A stretch of DNA of 64,000 nucleotides. Origin: Terrisporobacter sp. (lineage in GTDB: Bacteria; Bacillota_A; Clostridia; Peptostreptococcales; Peptostreptococcaceae). Made by a program: the position numbers and the translations under genes. The notes under the pieces were generated by a model. That model did no database searches. It was given only the letters and a program-made list of their open reading frames with translations, and was not told where the DNA came from. Shown here piece after piece: positions 27,141 to 36,122 of the stretch (its first letter is position 1; the number at the start of each line of letters is the position of its first letter). The stretch spans positions 124,001 through 188,000 of the forward strand of contig JARKUZ010000057.1 in assembly GCA_029851945.1 (NCBI GenBank), read 5' to 3'.

Positions 27141-28391
27141 TTGTCTAAATATATAATAGCTGGCGGGAATAAAATACACGGAACCTTAAATATAAAAGGA
27201 GCAAAAAACTCCATTTTACCATTGATGGCTGCATCATTATTAAATGAAAGTATAAATATTATTCACAATGTACCACTAATTGCCGATGTCTATACTATGA
27301 TAGACATATTGAGAAGTATCGGATGTAAAGTCGAGCTTGATGACCATGACTTAATAATCGATAGTTCAATTTTAACATCTAATGAAATAAATGAAGTTTA
27401 TGTAAAAAAAATGAGATCTTCTATTATTGTTTTAGGAGCAATGATTAGTAGATTAGAACATGTTAAGATATATGAGCCGGGTGGTTGTGCAATAGGTAAA
27501 AGGCCTATAGATTTACATCTAAAGTCATTAAGGAGGTTAGGAGTAAAAATAGATGAAGGTGAAATTATAGATTGCCAAAGAAAAGATATAATAGGAAAAG
27601 ATATAATTTTAGAAACTCCAAGTGTAGGTGCAACAGAAAATATAATTCTAGCTTCAGTAAAAGCAAAAGGGAAAACTAGAATATATAATGCAGCAAAAGA
27701 GCCAGAAATTGAAGATTTGCAGAATTATTTAAATAAAATGGGTGCTAGAGTTATCGGTGCTGGAACTGATTTTATAGAAATAGAAGGTGTAAAAAAATTA
27801 GATAAAGTAGAGCATACTGTTATTCCTGATAGGATAGCTATTGGAACCTATATGGTGGCTAGTGCTCTTACGGGAGGAACTTTAGAAGTAGATAGAATTA
27901 TAAGATCTCACATTGATCCAATAAATAATCTTTTGATAAAGTCTGGATGTGATATTAATTATACACAGGAAGGTCTTATTTTAAAAGCTCCACAAAATAT
28001 AAAATCTTTAAATTTTGTTAAGACTGATATACATCCGAATTTTCCAACAGATATGCAAGCCCAACTTATGTCTTTGATGACACTTGCTGATGGAGAAACT
28101 GTATTTTATGAAACTATTTTTGAAAATAGATTTATGCACTGTAGTGAACTTAATAAGATGAGAGCTAAAACAGAAGTTATTAATCCACATGTTTGTCGTA
28201 TAGAAGGTGTAAAAAAACTATATGGATCAGAAACAAAGTGTCCCGACTTAAGGGGTGGTGCAGCTTTAATTCTAGCAGCATTAGTTGGTGAAGGTGAAAG
28301 TATAATAAGTGATATACATCATGTAGAAAGAGGTTACGAAGATATAGAAAAAATTTTAAAAAATTTAGGTGCAGATATAAAAAAAGCTTAA
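27141..28391 (+). CDS. murA: UDP-GlcNAc 1-carboxyvinyltransferase
   Basis: First committed step of peptidoglycan synthesis: transfers enolpyruvate from PEP to UDP-GlcNAc. The GAKNSILPLMAASLL substrate motif, the catalytic C116 in EPGGCAIGKRPIDLHLK, and the HPNFPTDMQAQLMSL motif are present. Cysteine rather than aspartate at 116 predicts fosfomycin sensitivity of the enzyme itself. TTG start at 27141; its ribosome binding site is inside a strong hairpin. 416 aa. It occupies the position that murB holds in the Bacillus cluster. Confidence 0.96.
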   Translation: MSKYIIAGGNKIHGTLNIKGAKNSILPLMAASLLNESINIIHNVPLIADVYTMIDILRSIGCKVELDDHDLIIDSSILTSNEINEVYVKKMRSSIIVLGAMISRLEHVKIYEPGGCAIGKRPIDLHLKSLRRLGVKIDEGEIIDCQRKDIIGKDIILETPSVGATENIILASVKAKGKTRIYNAAKEPEIEDLQNYLNKMGARVIGAGTDFIEIEGVKKLDKVEHTVIPDRIAIGTYMVASALTGGTLEVDRIIRSHIDPINNLLIKSGCDINYTQEGLILKAPQNIKSLNFVKTDIHPNFPTDMQAQLMSLMTLADGETVFYETIFENRFMHCSELNKMRAKTEVINPHVCRIEGVKKLYGSETKCPDLRGGAALILAALVGEGESIISDIHHVERGYEDIEKILKNLGADIKKA

Positions 28392-28419
28392 AAGACCTTT
28401 TGGTCTCTTAAGCTTTTTT
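28380..28419 (+). terminator. Terminator overlapping the murA stop
   Basis: Stem AAAAAAGCTTAA..AGACC / GGTCT..TTAAGCTTTTTT. The left arm consists of the last codons and stop of murA. Confidence 0.88.
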
Positions 28420-28751
28420 CATATTATATATAAATCGATAATTTATCCAGTTTGATATAAGATATAATTTTTGACTATTTAAATTATAAAGGAGTATATT
28501 TTTCAAGAGATTTGATATCATGAGTGGAGAAAATTTTTATTGTAGAAAAATTGTACTTGTTTCTTAGAAAATAAAGTATTTTGATGATAGATAATTTAAA
28601 AAAAACAAATTCTTTGCAGGAAATAGATTTAATTTGCTAACTAAAAAATTAAACTTTTGTAGGGATTTAAAGTCATAAGGAAGTATTTAAACTATAAGAA
28701 AATTATTAATATATAATAATTTACATGGAAAAACTTGTAGGAGGTATGCAC
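28420..28751. other. AT-rich leader before ftsQ
   Basis: About 330 bases without a gene. Contains a possible promoter TTGACT (28471-28476), 18-base spacer, TATATT (28495-28500), and a TATAAT at 28712. No conserved RNA structure recognised. Confidence 0.4.
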
Positions 28752-29483
28752 TTGAAAAAAAGAAAGAGAATTAATGTATATAAATTAATAAGAATTTTAT
28801 TTTTTTCTTTATTGCTAATAATATGCACATGTTTATTTTTGAATAGTGATTTATTTAATATAAAAGAAGTTGTGATAAATAATAATAAAAATATTAGTGG
28901 AAAGGAAATTAATAAATTACTAAATATTGATAAAGAAAAAAATATATTTTCTTATGACTTAGAAAAGTTGGAAAAAAAAGTAGAAGGTAATAATTATATA
29001 AAAGAGTGTCATATAAAAAGAAAATTACCAAATAAATTAATAGTAGAAATTCAGGAAAAAAACATTATAGGACCCTTATATAACAACAAATCTTATTGTT
29101 ATATAGATGACAAAGGAAAATTAATTGATGAAAAGAAAGATTTAGAAGATGATTCTTTTATTATTAATGTAGATTATAGTATAAGAAATGGTGAGGTTAA
29201 ATTTACCAATAATGATAAAAAAGTATTATTAACATTGATTAGTAATTTAAAAGAAGAAAATATACTTAGAAGTTTAAGTACTATTGATTTGAATGATATA
29301 TCTACAATTAATATGAAATGTAAGAGCGGACTTACTATTAATCTAAACAAAGATGAAAATATAGATGAAAATATAACTAAGTTAAGTCAAGTATTAATAG
29401 ATTTACGAAATAGAAAGCAAACTTACGGAAGTGTTGACTTCACATGTAGTAGTTATATATTATATAAGCCTTATTCTAAATAA
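28752..29483 (+). CDS. ftsQ: Cell division protein FtsQ/DivIB
   Basis: Bitopic divisome protein. Basic cytoplasmic N-terminus, membrane helix around residues 12-31 (IRILFFSLLLIICTCLF), then a POTRA domain (FNIKEVVINNNKNISGKEIN ... IKECHIKRKLPNKLIVEIQE) and the FtsQ/DivIB domain. Start set to TTG at 28752, seven bases after AGGAGG; the in-frame ATG at 28746 is only one base from that site. 243 aa. Stands alone between terminator and ftsZ leader. Confidence 0.88.
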   Translation: MKKRKRINVYKLIRILFFSLLLIICTCLFLNSDLFNIKEVVINNNKNISGKEINKLLNIDKEKNIFSYDLEKLEKKVEGNNYIKECHIKRKLPNKLIVEIQEKNIIGPLYNNKSYCYIDDKGKLIDEKKDLEDDSFIINVDYSIRNGEVKFTNNDKKVLLTLISNLKEENILRSLSTIDLNDISTINMKCKSGLTINLNKDENIDENITKLSQVLIDLRNRKQTYGSVDFTCSSYILYKPYSK

Positions 29484-29829
29484 AAATATAAAAAATATTA
29501 ATATTACAAAATAACTTGAAAGTTATGGATAATTGAAAGTAAAATTATTATGGGAGTTTTATATGAATTATGCCAGGAAAACATTTGTTTATAATGAAAT
29601 ATAATTAATTTATTGAAATTTTTTATAAAATTAGAAAATATGTATTTTCAAATCATTATAATTGAGAGTATAATAATATAGAGAATAGAAAGCTTTTATA
29701 TTATTTTATTTAAAAAGATATTTATCGATGTTATTTGACAAGACGATAAGGAAAATAACTATATATAAATCTGTATATATGAGATATAAAAGGAAAATAA
29801 GTATTTTTGTAGAATAAGATAGTTATATG
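29484..29829. other. Long AT-rich region upstream of ftsZ
   Basis: No ftsA or other division gene fits here. A TTGACA at 29735-29740 has only a weakly spaced TATATA partner (19 bases). A 13-codon frame starting near 29562 after GGGAG is too short to call. Confidence 0.45.
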
Positions 29830-29860
29830 TTAACAAAAATGCTAAGTAAAATGATATAAT
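29830..29860 (+). promoter_or_regulatory. Candidate ftsZ promoter
   Basis: TTAACA (29830-29835), 19-base spacer, TATAAT (29855-29860) with an upstream TG giving an extended -10 (TGATATAAT); 45 bases before the ftsZ start. Confidence 0.5.
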
Positions 29861-29905
29861 CATAATACATAACTATTTAATGCGAAAGATAGGGAGGTTT
29901 AGATA

Positions 29906-31081
29906 ATGAGTAATAATAGAATTGACATAGAAACTGACAACAATAATGCCATTATAAAAGTTATTGGTGTCGGTGGCGGTGGAAACAATGCCGTTAACAG
30001 AATGATAAGGGAAGAATTAAAAGGAATAGATTTCATTTCAATAAATACTGATAAGCAGGCTTTGTTATCTTCTATGGCGGAAAATCAAGTTCAAATAGGC
30101 GAAAAGTTAACTAGAGGATTAGGAGCTGGAGCTAAACCTGAAGTTGGTAAAAAAGCGGCTGAAGAAAGTAGAGAACAAATAGTAAGCTTACTTGAAGGAA
30201 CGGATATGGTATTTGTTACTGCAGGTATGGGTGGTGGTACTGGAACAGGTGCTGCACCAATAGTAGCAAAGTTAGCTAAAGAAATGGGGATTCTTACAGT
30301 TGGTGTTGTAACTAAGCCTTTTGGTTTTGAAGGTAAAGTAAGAATGAAAAATGCTGAAGAAGGTATAAAAGAACTAAAAGCTAGTGTAGATACATTAATA
30401 ACTATACCTAACGATAGATTATTACAAATAGTACAAAAAAATACTTCTATGGTAGATGCATTTTCTATTGCAGATAATGTATTAAAACAAGGTATACAAT
30501 CAATATCTGACTTAATCAAAATGCCAGGTCTTATAAACTTAGACTTTGCCGATGTAACTTCTATAATGAAGGACAAAGGTTTAGCACATATGGGAATAGG
30601 TATAGCTAGTGGAGAAAATAGAGCTATAGATGCTGCTAAAGAAGCTATACAATCACCTCTTCTTGAAACTTCTATAAAAGGAGCTAAAGGAGTATTACTT
30701 AATGTTGCTGGTGGTGGTAATTTAACATTATTTGAAGCTAATGCAGCATCAAGTTTAGTAACAGAATCATGTGATCCAGAAGCTAACATAATATTTGGTA
30801 CTTCTATAAGAGAAGATTTAGGAGAAGAAATAGCAATAACTGTTATAGCAACAGGATTTGAAACTAATCCATCACAAGGATTTGAAGATTCTTTTAAAAA
30901 TAGAGGAATGAATAGACCTTCTGAAACAATAAGTAAAAAAGTTGAAGAAGAAGTAGCTGTTACTAGAGAAGAAAAAGTACAAGAAAAAGTAGAAGCTAAA
31001 AATACTCATACATCTCATATGAATGATATGGATGATGATTTACCTCCTATACCAGTTTTCTTAAGAAGAAATAGAAAATAA
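29906..31081 (+). CDS. ftsZ: Cell division tubulin homologue FtsZ
   Basis: GTPase that polymerises into the Z ring at midcell. N-terminal [17 protein letters not shown], tubulin signature [12 protein letters not shown] (residues 107-118), T7-loop region [11 protein letters not shown], then a linker of about 60 residues and the conserved C-terminal peptide [13 protein letters not shown], the site for membrane anchors such as SepF. 391 aa. AGGGAGG site before ATG. ftsA is not adjacent; sepF is encoded 19 kb downstream. Confidence 0.97.
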   Translation: MSNNRIDIETDNNNAIIKVIGVGGGGNNAVNRMIREELKGIDFISINTDKQALLSSMAENQVQIGEKLTRGLGAGAKPEVGKKAAEESREQIVSLLEGTDMVFVTAGMGGGTGTGAAPIVAKLAKEMGILTVGVVTKPFGFEGKVRMKNAEEGIKELKASVDTLITIPNDRLLQIVQKNTSMVDAFSIADNVLKQGIQSISDLIKMPGLINLDFADVTSIMKDKGLAHMGIGIASGENRAIDAAKEAIQSPLLETSIKGAKGVLLNVAGGGNLTLFEANAASSLVTESCDPEANIIFGTSIREDLGEEIAITVIATGFETNPSQGFEDSFKNRGMNRPSETISKKVEEEVAVTREEKVQEKVEAKNTHTSHMNDMDDDLPPIPVFLRRNRK

Positions 31082-31092
31082 CATATTTATAT

Positions 31093-31127
31093 AAAAGATG
31101 AGAAGCTTTGGCTTCTTATTTTTTGTT
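31093..31127 (+). terminator. Terminator after ftsZ
   Basis: Stem core AGAAGC / GCTTCT with extended A/T pairing and a T6 run. Confidence 0.8.
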
Positions 31128-31184
31128 ATAATACTAAATTGTTACGCATATTATAAATTATAAAGAAGTAGATGTAATTACGCC

Positions 31185-31207
31185 AAAATAGTTTTAATAA
31201 CTATTTT
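31185..31207 (+). terminator. Second weak terminator after ftsZ
   Basis: 9-bp stem AAAATAGTT / AACTATTTT with a T-run, about 60 bases beyond the first terminator. Confidence 0.5.
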
Positions 31208-31241
31208 TTATACTGCTTAAAAAAGTTATATATTACTATTA

Positions 31242-31274
31242 AAAAAAAGAAAAGAAAGAATCTTTTCTTTTTTT
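31242..31274. terminator. Third hairpin before spoIIGA
   Basis: 14-bp stem AAAAAAAGAAAAGA / TCTTTTCTTTTTTT with a five-base loop. It insulates the sporulation operon from ftsZ read-through. Confidence 0.6.
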
Positions 31275-31302
31275 GTGTTTTTTTATAATAAACTTATTCT
31301 TA

Positions 31303-31349
31303 TTCGACTGTCAAAACTGACATATTATTTTTTTTTACTGACTTATAAT
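31303..31349 (+). promoter_or_regulatory. spoIIG-type Spo0A-activated promoter
   Basis: A TGTCAAA (31309-31315) matching the Spo0A box core TGTCRAA overlaps TTCGACT on the other strand. CTGACA (31317-31322) and TATAAT (31344-31349) are 21 bases apart, too far for unaided sigma-A, as in the B. subtilis spoIIG promoter (22 bases). Confidence 0.7.
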
Positions 31350-31377
31350 ATATACATGAAAAGGGGGGAAGTAGTTA

Positions 31378-32205
31378 ATGTATCTAGATATATACATTAT
31401 TGAAAACCTACTAATAAATTATATTATTATAAGCTGTACTTCTATACTTGTAAAAAATACGAATAGTTTTATAAGGAAAATAATGGGATCGATCATAGGA
31501 ACTATTTATTCAGTAATATATCTGTTTCCAAAGATGCATTTTTTGTACACACTACCCTCGAAAGTAATTTTTATTACAATTATAGGACTTATCTCTTTCG
31601 TTTACATAGATAAAAGAGATTTATTAAAGATACTGACTAGTTTTTTATTAGTTAATATTTTTGTTTGTGGAAGTACATATTTTATAATTTATTTTACGGG
31701 GATAAGTGACTTGAAAATTTCATTTATAATAATATGCGCATATATAAGTTGCAAGTTATTAAAGAAAATATATTCGGATATTACATTAATTAATCATATT
31801 AAGGAGTTTACAAAGGAGATTACAATAAGTTTACTGGGAGAAGAATTAAAGTGTGTAGCTCTTTTAGATAGTGGAAATTTATTAAAAGATCCAATAAGTA
31901 AAAGTGATGTGGTTATGGTAAATTCTTATATTTTGAAAAAATATTTGCCTGCAAATTGTAATTATGAAAATGTAGATATCCTTTTAGCAGAAAAAATTAT
32001 TAACAACTTAAGTGAGGATATATCATCTCGGGTAAGGTTAATACCTTATAATCATGCTACTAGCAGTAAAACAAGTATGGTATTAGGGATTAAGGCTGAC
32101 TATATACTTATAGATAATAAGAAAATAGGCAATATTGTACTTGGTATATCAAATTTCACTGATGAAAATTATAATGCCATATTAAATCCAAGTATACTTT
32201 ATTAG
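31378..32205 (+). CDS. spoIIGA: Sigma-E processing peptidase SpoIIGA
   Basis: Membrane aspartic protease that removes the pro-sequence of sigma-E at the asymmetric septum. The N-terminal ~130 residues contain about five membrane helices; the C-terminal cytosolic domain has the aspartic protease motif ALLDSGNLLKDP with catalytic D164. It is thought to act as a dimer after activation by SpoIIR. 275 aa. Strong AAGGGGGGAA site. Followed 24 bases later by its substrate gene sigE. Confidence 0.94.
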   Translation: MYLDIYIIENLLINYIIISCTSILVKNTNSFIRKIMGSIIGTIYSVIYLFPKMHFLYTLPSKVIFITIIGLISFVYIDKRDLLKILTSFLLVNIFVCGSTYFIIYFTGISDLKISFIIICAYISCKLLKKIYSDITLINHIKEFTKEITISLLGEELKCVALLDSGNLLKDPISKSDVVMVNSYILKKYLPANCNYENVDILLAEKIINNLSEDISSRVRLIPYNHATSSKTSMVLGIKADYILIDNKKIGNIVLGISNFTDENYNAILNPSILY

Positions 32206-32229
32206 TTCTAAAAATGGGGAGGGTTATAA

Positions 32230-32964
32230 TTGAAATTAACAATAATGAAAATTAAATTAAAAGTTAGTTCGTGGTTACTAAACGTAGGTGCAAAATTAGG
32301 GATAATTAAGACTAATGGTATGTATTATATGGGTGGTGTAAATATATTGCCTCCACCATTGAAACCTGAAGATGAGAAGTTACTGATTGATAGGTTGGAA
32401 AAAGATGAAAGTGTAAAATCAATATTAATAGAGAGAAATTTAAGATTAGTAGTATATATTTCAAGAAAGTTTGAAAATACAGGCATAGATGTGGAAGATT
32501 TAATATCAATTGGAACTATTGGGCTTATAAAGGCAGTTAATACTTTTAAATCTAATAAAAATATAAAACTAGCTACTTATGCATCTAGATGTATAGAAAA
32601 TGAAATATTAATGTATCTTCGAAAAAATAATAAGAAAAAGGTGGAAGTATCCTTTGATGAACCACTAAATACAGATTTAGATGGAAATGAGTTATTATTA
32701 TCAGATGTGTTAGGAACAGAAAATGATGAGATATATAAGATAATTGAAGAGGAAATAGATAAAAATTTATTATTTATGGCTTTGGACAAATTATCAGATA
32801 GAGAAAAGCAAATTATGGAATTAAGATTTGGACTAACAACTAGAGGAAATGAAAAAACACAAAAGGAAGTGGCTAATATCCTTGGTATATCTCAATCCTA
32901 TATTTCTAGATTAGAAAAGAAAATTATTAGTAGGTTAAAAAAGGAAATGAAAAAATTTGTATAA
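32230..32964 (+). CDS. sigE: Sporulation sigma factor pro-sigma-E
   Basis: Mother-cell-specific sigma-70 factor, made as an inactive precursor. The N-terminal pro-region is basic and amphipathic ([19 protein letters not shown]); cleavage is expected near MYYMGGVN by analogy with the Bacillus YYIGG site. Region 2 ([21 protein letters not shown]) and region 4.2 HTH ([20 protein letters not shown]) are intact. TTG start at 32230 with GGGGAGGG six bases upstream; an ATG at 32245 is the alternative. 244 aa. Directs spoIVA and other coat genes. Confidence 0.94.
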   Translation: MKLTIMKIKLKVSSWLLNVGAKLGIIKTNGMYYMGGVNILPPPLKPEDEKLLIDRLEKDESVKSILIERNLRLVVYISRKFENTGIDVEDLISIGTIGLIKAVNTFKSNKNIKLATYASRCIENEILMYLRKNNKKKVEVSFDEPLNTDLDGNELLLSDVLGTENDEIYKIIEEEIDKNLLFMALDKLSDREKQIMELRFGLTTRGNEKTQKEVANILGISQSYISRLEKKIISRLKKEMKKFV

Positions 32965-33051
32965 GTTAAATAATATCTCAATGAAAGTATAAAAATATAT
33001 GATATGTAAATAATTTCATATAAATAATCTTTTAAGAGAGGACTGAAACTT

Positions 33052-33825
33052 ATGCAAATTAATAAGGTTGAAATCTGCGGTGTTAATACATCAGAACTGC
33101 CAGTTCTTAAAAATAATCAGATGATGGAATTACTAGTAAAAATAAAGGCAGGTGATGAGGAGGCTAGACAGCAGTTTGTTAGAGGAAATTTAAGATTAGT
33201 TCTAAGTATTATTCAGAAATTTAACAATAGAGGAGAAAACATTGACGACTTATTTCAAATTGGGTGTATCGGTCTTATAAAAGCTATTGATAATTTTGAT
33301 TTAAGTCAAAATGTAAGATTTTCAACTTATGCAGTTCCTATGATAATAGGTGAAATAAGAAGATATTTAAGAGACAATAATCCTATTAGAGTAAGTAGAT
33401 CTTTAAAAGATATTGCTTATAAGGCTCTTCAAGTGAGAGAAAAATTAATTAGAAATAATTCAAAGGAACCTACGGTTTCAGAAATAGCAAAAGAATTAGA
33501 GCTGGATGTAGAATCAGTTGTTATGGCACTAGATGCAATACAAGATCCAATATCTTTATATGATCCAGTATATCAAGATAATGGTGATGCTATATTTGTT
33601 TTAGATCAAGTACAAGATAAAAAAGATACAGATGAACATTGGCTTCAAGAAATAGCTCTGAAAGAAGCAATTAAAAAACTGAATAGTAGAGAAAAACTTG
33701 TTCTAGATTTGAGATTTTACAAGGGGCGTACTCAAATAGAAGTAGCAGATGAAATAGGTATATCTCAAGCTCAGGTTTCACGTATAGAAAAGAATGCTCT
33801 AAAAAATATGAGAAAATATATTTAA
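33052..33825 (+). CDS. sigG: Late forespore sigma factor sigma-G
   Basis: Forespore-specific sigma factor. The N-terminus NKVEICGVNTSELPVLKN is a strong sigma-G marker (sigma-F lacks it), followed by region 2 (NLRLVLSIIQKFNNRGENID), region 3 (PTVSEIAKELELDVESV) and region 4 HTH (TQIEVADEIGISQAQVSRIE). 257 aa. The 87-base gap after sigE has a GTATA at 32987 and an A/T-rich -10-like segment 16 bases on, a weak candidate for sigma-F/G control. AGAGAGG site. Confidence 0.95.
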   Translation: MQINKVEICGVNTSELPVLKNNQMMELLVKIKAGDEEARQQFVRGNLRLVLSIIQKFNNRGENIDDLFQIGCIGLIKAIDNFDLSQNVRFSTYAVPMIIGEIRRYLRDNNPIRVSRSLKDIAYKALQVREKLIRNNSKEPTVSEIAKELELDVESVVMALDAIQDPISLYDPVYQDNGDAIFVLDQVQDKKDTDEHWLQEIALKEAIKKLNSREKLVLDLRFYKGRTQIEVADEIGISQAQVSRIEKNALKNMRKYI

Positions 33826-33837
33826 TTTTGCATTTAG

Positions 33838-33873
33838 AAAAAATCCTTAGTATAAGAATACTAAGGATTTTTT
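33838..33873 (+). terminator. Terminator after sigG
   Basis: 15-bp perfect stem AAAAAATCCTTAGTA / TACTAAGGATTTTTT with a six-base loop. Confidence 0.92.
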
Positions 33874-33929
33874 CGCATAAAAATATTAAGAGTATATTTT
33901 TTTTGTATTTTTAAGGAGGATGTTATAAT

Positions 33930-34196
33930 ATGATAAGAGTATCTGATATAATGGATAAAGAAATAATCAATGTGAAAAATGGAAAGAGAATGGGATTTAT
34001 CACAGATATAGACATAGATATAAATGAAGGTAGAGTTCTATCTTTTTCTACAACTGGAGACGGTGGAGGAGGATTTTTCTCTAGAGGAATTGATATGGAT
34101 GTGATATTTTGGAATGATATACTTAAAATAGGTTGCGACACAATAATAGTGAATATAGGTTCTGAAAAGAGATTAGACATTGATGAGATAAGATAA
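33930..34196 (+). CDS. ylmC: YlmC/YmxH-family PRC-barrel protein
   Basis: 88-residue PRC-barrel protein: [18 protein letters not shown] followed by [18 protein letters not shown], the usual strand pattern, and a glycine-rich stretch ([13 protein letters not shown]). In endospore formers this family accompanies sigG, and its exact role is not established. AAGGAGGA site nine bases before ATG. First gene after the sigG terminator, followed 34 bases on by nrdR. Confidence 0.85.
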   Translation: MIRVSDIMDKEIINVKNGKRMGFITDIDIDINEGRVLSFSTTGDGGGGFFSRGIDMDVIFWNDILKIGCDTIIVNIGSEKRLDIDEIR

Positions 34197-34230
34197 AATT
34201 ATAAATTTATATAAACTAAGGAGGAAGAAT

Positions 34231-34689
34231 ATGCAATGTCCTTATTGTAATTATAAAGAATCTAAAGTTGTAGATTCAAGACATACAGATAGTAAATCTA
34301 TTAGGAGAAGAAGAGAATGTGAAGCTTGCAAAAAAAGATTCACAACTTATGAAACAATAGAAACAACACCAGTTATGGTAGTAAAGAAAGATAATACTAG
34401 AGAATACTTTGATAGAGAAAAAATAAAAAATGGTATTATTAAATCTTGTGAAAAAAGACCTGTATCAGTTGATCAGATTGAAGATGTAGTATCTTATATT
34501 GAAAATGAAATTAACAAAAATTATATGACTGAGGTGGAAGCAAGATTAATTGGAGAAATGATAATGGACAAACTAAAAGATATTGATGAAGTATCTTATG
34601 TTAGATTTGCTTCAGTTTATAGACAATTTAAAGACATTAATACTTTTGTAAATGAGTTAAAAACAATATTGATGGAAAAGGATAAATAA
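34231..34689 (+). CDS. nrdR: Transcriptional repressor NrdR
   Basis: Zinc- and nucleotide-binding repressor of ribonucleotide reductase genes. The N-terminal zinc ribbon uses C3, C6, C30 and C33 with the intervening RRRREC basic segment. The ATP-cone domain follows ([20 protein letters not shown] ...). 152 aa, the standard size. No nrd genes lie in this window. Overlaps in operon terms with pgeF, three bases downstream. Confidence 0.97.
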   Translation: MQCPYCNYKESKVVDSRHTDSKSIRRRRECEACKKRFTTYETIETTPVMVVKKDNTREYFDREKIKNGIIKSCEKRPVSVDQIEDVVSYIENEINKNYMTEVEARLIGEMIMDKLKDIDEVSYVRFASVYRQFKDINTFVNELKTILMEKDK

Positions 34690-34692
34690 GAA

Positions 34693-35403
34693 ATGGAAGA
34701 CTACATAAAGATAGATAGAATAAATAAAGAGATAGATTTCGTAAATTTAGTTATGACAACTACTAATATTGATGCAAAAAATGAAAATGATTTATTTAAA
34801 ACTTTTAAAGAAGATGAGTTTAAATTAACAAACTTAACTAGAAATTCACAAATTCATTCAAGTATAATAAATAAAATAGACATAGAAAATATAGGACAAA
34901 GAATTGACGGAGATGCTTTAATTACAAATGTTAAAGAAGTGCCTCTATTAATTTTAACAGCAGACTGTGTTCCTGTTGTAATTATAGATTCTAAAAATAA
35001 AGCTATAGGTGCTGTCCATGCTGGGTGGAGAGGTACTTATGATAGGATAGTAAAAAAAACAATAGAAGAAATGATTAAAAATTATAATACTAATCCAGAA
35101 GATTTAGTATGTGTAATAGGTCCATCTATTGGTCCTTGTTGTTATGAAGTATCTAAAGATCTTGTTGAAAAATTTAACACAAATTTAGCAAATCATGCAG
35201 GAAAATTCGATATAATAAAAAATAACAAATATTATTTAGATTTATGGAAGATTAATGAACTTACGTTAAAAGATTGTAAAGTTAAAGAGGAAAATATAAT
35301 TAATCTTCAAATTTGTACTAATTGTAATCATGAAAAATTTTATTCTTATAGAAAGCACAATAAAACTCAAAAGAGAATAGGAACCATGATACAAATTAGA
35401 TAG
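34693..35403 (+). CDS. pgeF: Laccase-domain purine nucleoside phosphorylase-like protein (YlmD/PgeF)
   Basis: Member of the DUF152/LACC1 family, reported to act on purine nucleosides and to edit peptidoglycan precursors in some bacteria. Metal-binding motifs: NSQIHSS, DCVPVVI, GAVHAGWRGTYDRIV and IGPSIGPCCYEVS, in the expected order. 236 aa. It holds the ylmD position after sigG/ylmC in the Bacillus gene order, but the next genes (ylmE, sepF) lie 14 kb further on here. Confidence 0.9.
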   Translation: MEDYIKIDRINKEIDFVNLVMTTTNIDAKNENDLFKTFKEDEFKLTNLTRNSQIHSSIINKIDIENIGQRIDGDALITNVKEVPLLILTADCVPVVIIDSKNKAIGAVHAGWRGTYDRIVKKTIEEMIKNYNTNPEDLVCVIGPSIGPCCYEVSKDLVEKFNTNLANHAGKFDIIKNNKYYLDLWKINELTLKDCKVKEENIINLQICTNCNHEKFYSYRKHNKTQKRIGTMIQIR

Positions 35404-35412
35404 GGAGGAATA

Positions 35413-36105
35413 ATGATGAAGACAAAGATTCTTGTAATTGATGATGAAGAACATATAGTAGAGTTATTACAATTTAACCTAGAAACATCAGATTATATTG
35501 TAGACTATTCTTATGATGGCTTTGATGGTTTCTTGAAAGCAAAAGAGATGAAACCTAACTTAATACTTTTAGATTGGATGTTACCTAATATAAGTGGTAT
35601 TGATGTTTTGAAAAAAATAAGACAAGATAAAGATTTGAAGAATACGCCTATTATTATGCTTACAGCAAAGAATATGGAAAGTGATAAAGTAGAAGGTTTA
35701 GTAGGTGGAGCAGATGACTATATTACAAAACCATTTAGCATAAAGGAGTTGTTGGCAAGAATCAGTTCAGTTTTAAGAAGATATAATATGAATGCATCTA
35801 GAGAAGAAGAAATTTTAACTGTAAAAGATGTGAAATTAGATCTTATAAAACATGAAGTTACCCAAAATGGGAAAAAATTAGACTTAACGTTAAAAGAATT
35901 TGATTTGTTAAAAATATTACTTCAAAATAAAGGAAAAGTTTTGTCTAGAAACTTTTTATTAGATAAAATATGGGGATACGAGTTTTATGGAGAGACAAGA
36001 ACTGTAGACGTTCATATAAGATATTTAAGAAAGAAAATAGAAAGACCAGATAGTAATGAAAAATATATTGAAACTATTAGAGGTATAGGATATAAAATAG
36101 AGTAA
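35413..36105 (+). CDS. OmpR/PhoP-family response regulator
   Basis: Two-domain regulator. The receiver domain has the acidic pair (VIDDEEH), phospho-acceptor Asp about residue 54 in LILLDWMLPN, and the conserved Lys in YITKPF. The C-terminal winged helix ends in RTVDVHIRYLRKKIE and ETIRGIGYKI. ATG at 35413 or 35416: GGGAGG at 35403-35408 favours 35416 (7-base spacing). 230 aa. Its kinase is encoded 17 bases downstream. Closest in layout to PhoP/PnpR, but no phosphate genes adjoin. Confidence 0.92.
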   Translation: MMKTKILVIDDEEHIVELLQFNLETSDYIVDYSYDGFDGFLKAKEMKPNLILLDWMLPNISGIDVLKKIRQDKDLKNTPIIMLTAKNMESDKVEGLVGGADDYITKPFSIKELLARISSVLRRYNMNASREEEILTVKDVKLDLIKHEVTQNGKKLDLTLKEFDLLKILLQNKGKVLSRNFLLDKIWGYEFYGETRTVDVHIRYLRKKIERPDSNEKYIETIRGIGYKIE

Positions 36106-36122
36106 TGATTGGAGATTAAGAT

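Noticed and set aside
29562..29603. 13-codon frame with GGGAG site upstream of ftsZ
   Set aside because: Too short to distinguish from chance in AT-rich sequence and without a known leader-peptide context.
30091..30789. Long open frame on the minus strand inside ftsZ
   Set aside because: It mirrors the codon pattern of ftsZ, has no ribosome site or recognisable domain, and is rich in Ser, Pro and Ile, as antisense frames of AT-rich genes usually are.
32987..33014. GTATA and an A/T-rich -10-like segment before sigG as a sigma-F/G promoter
   Set aside because: The -10 is indistinct in AT-rich sequence, so it is only mentioned with the gene.
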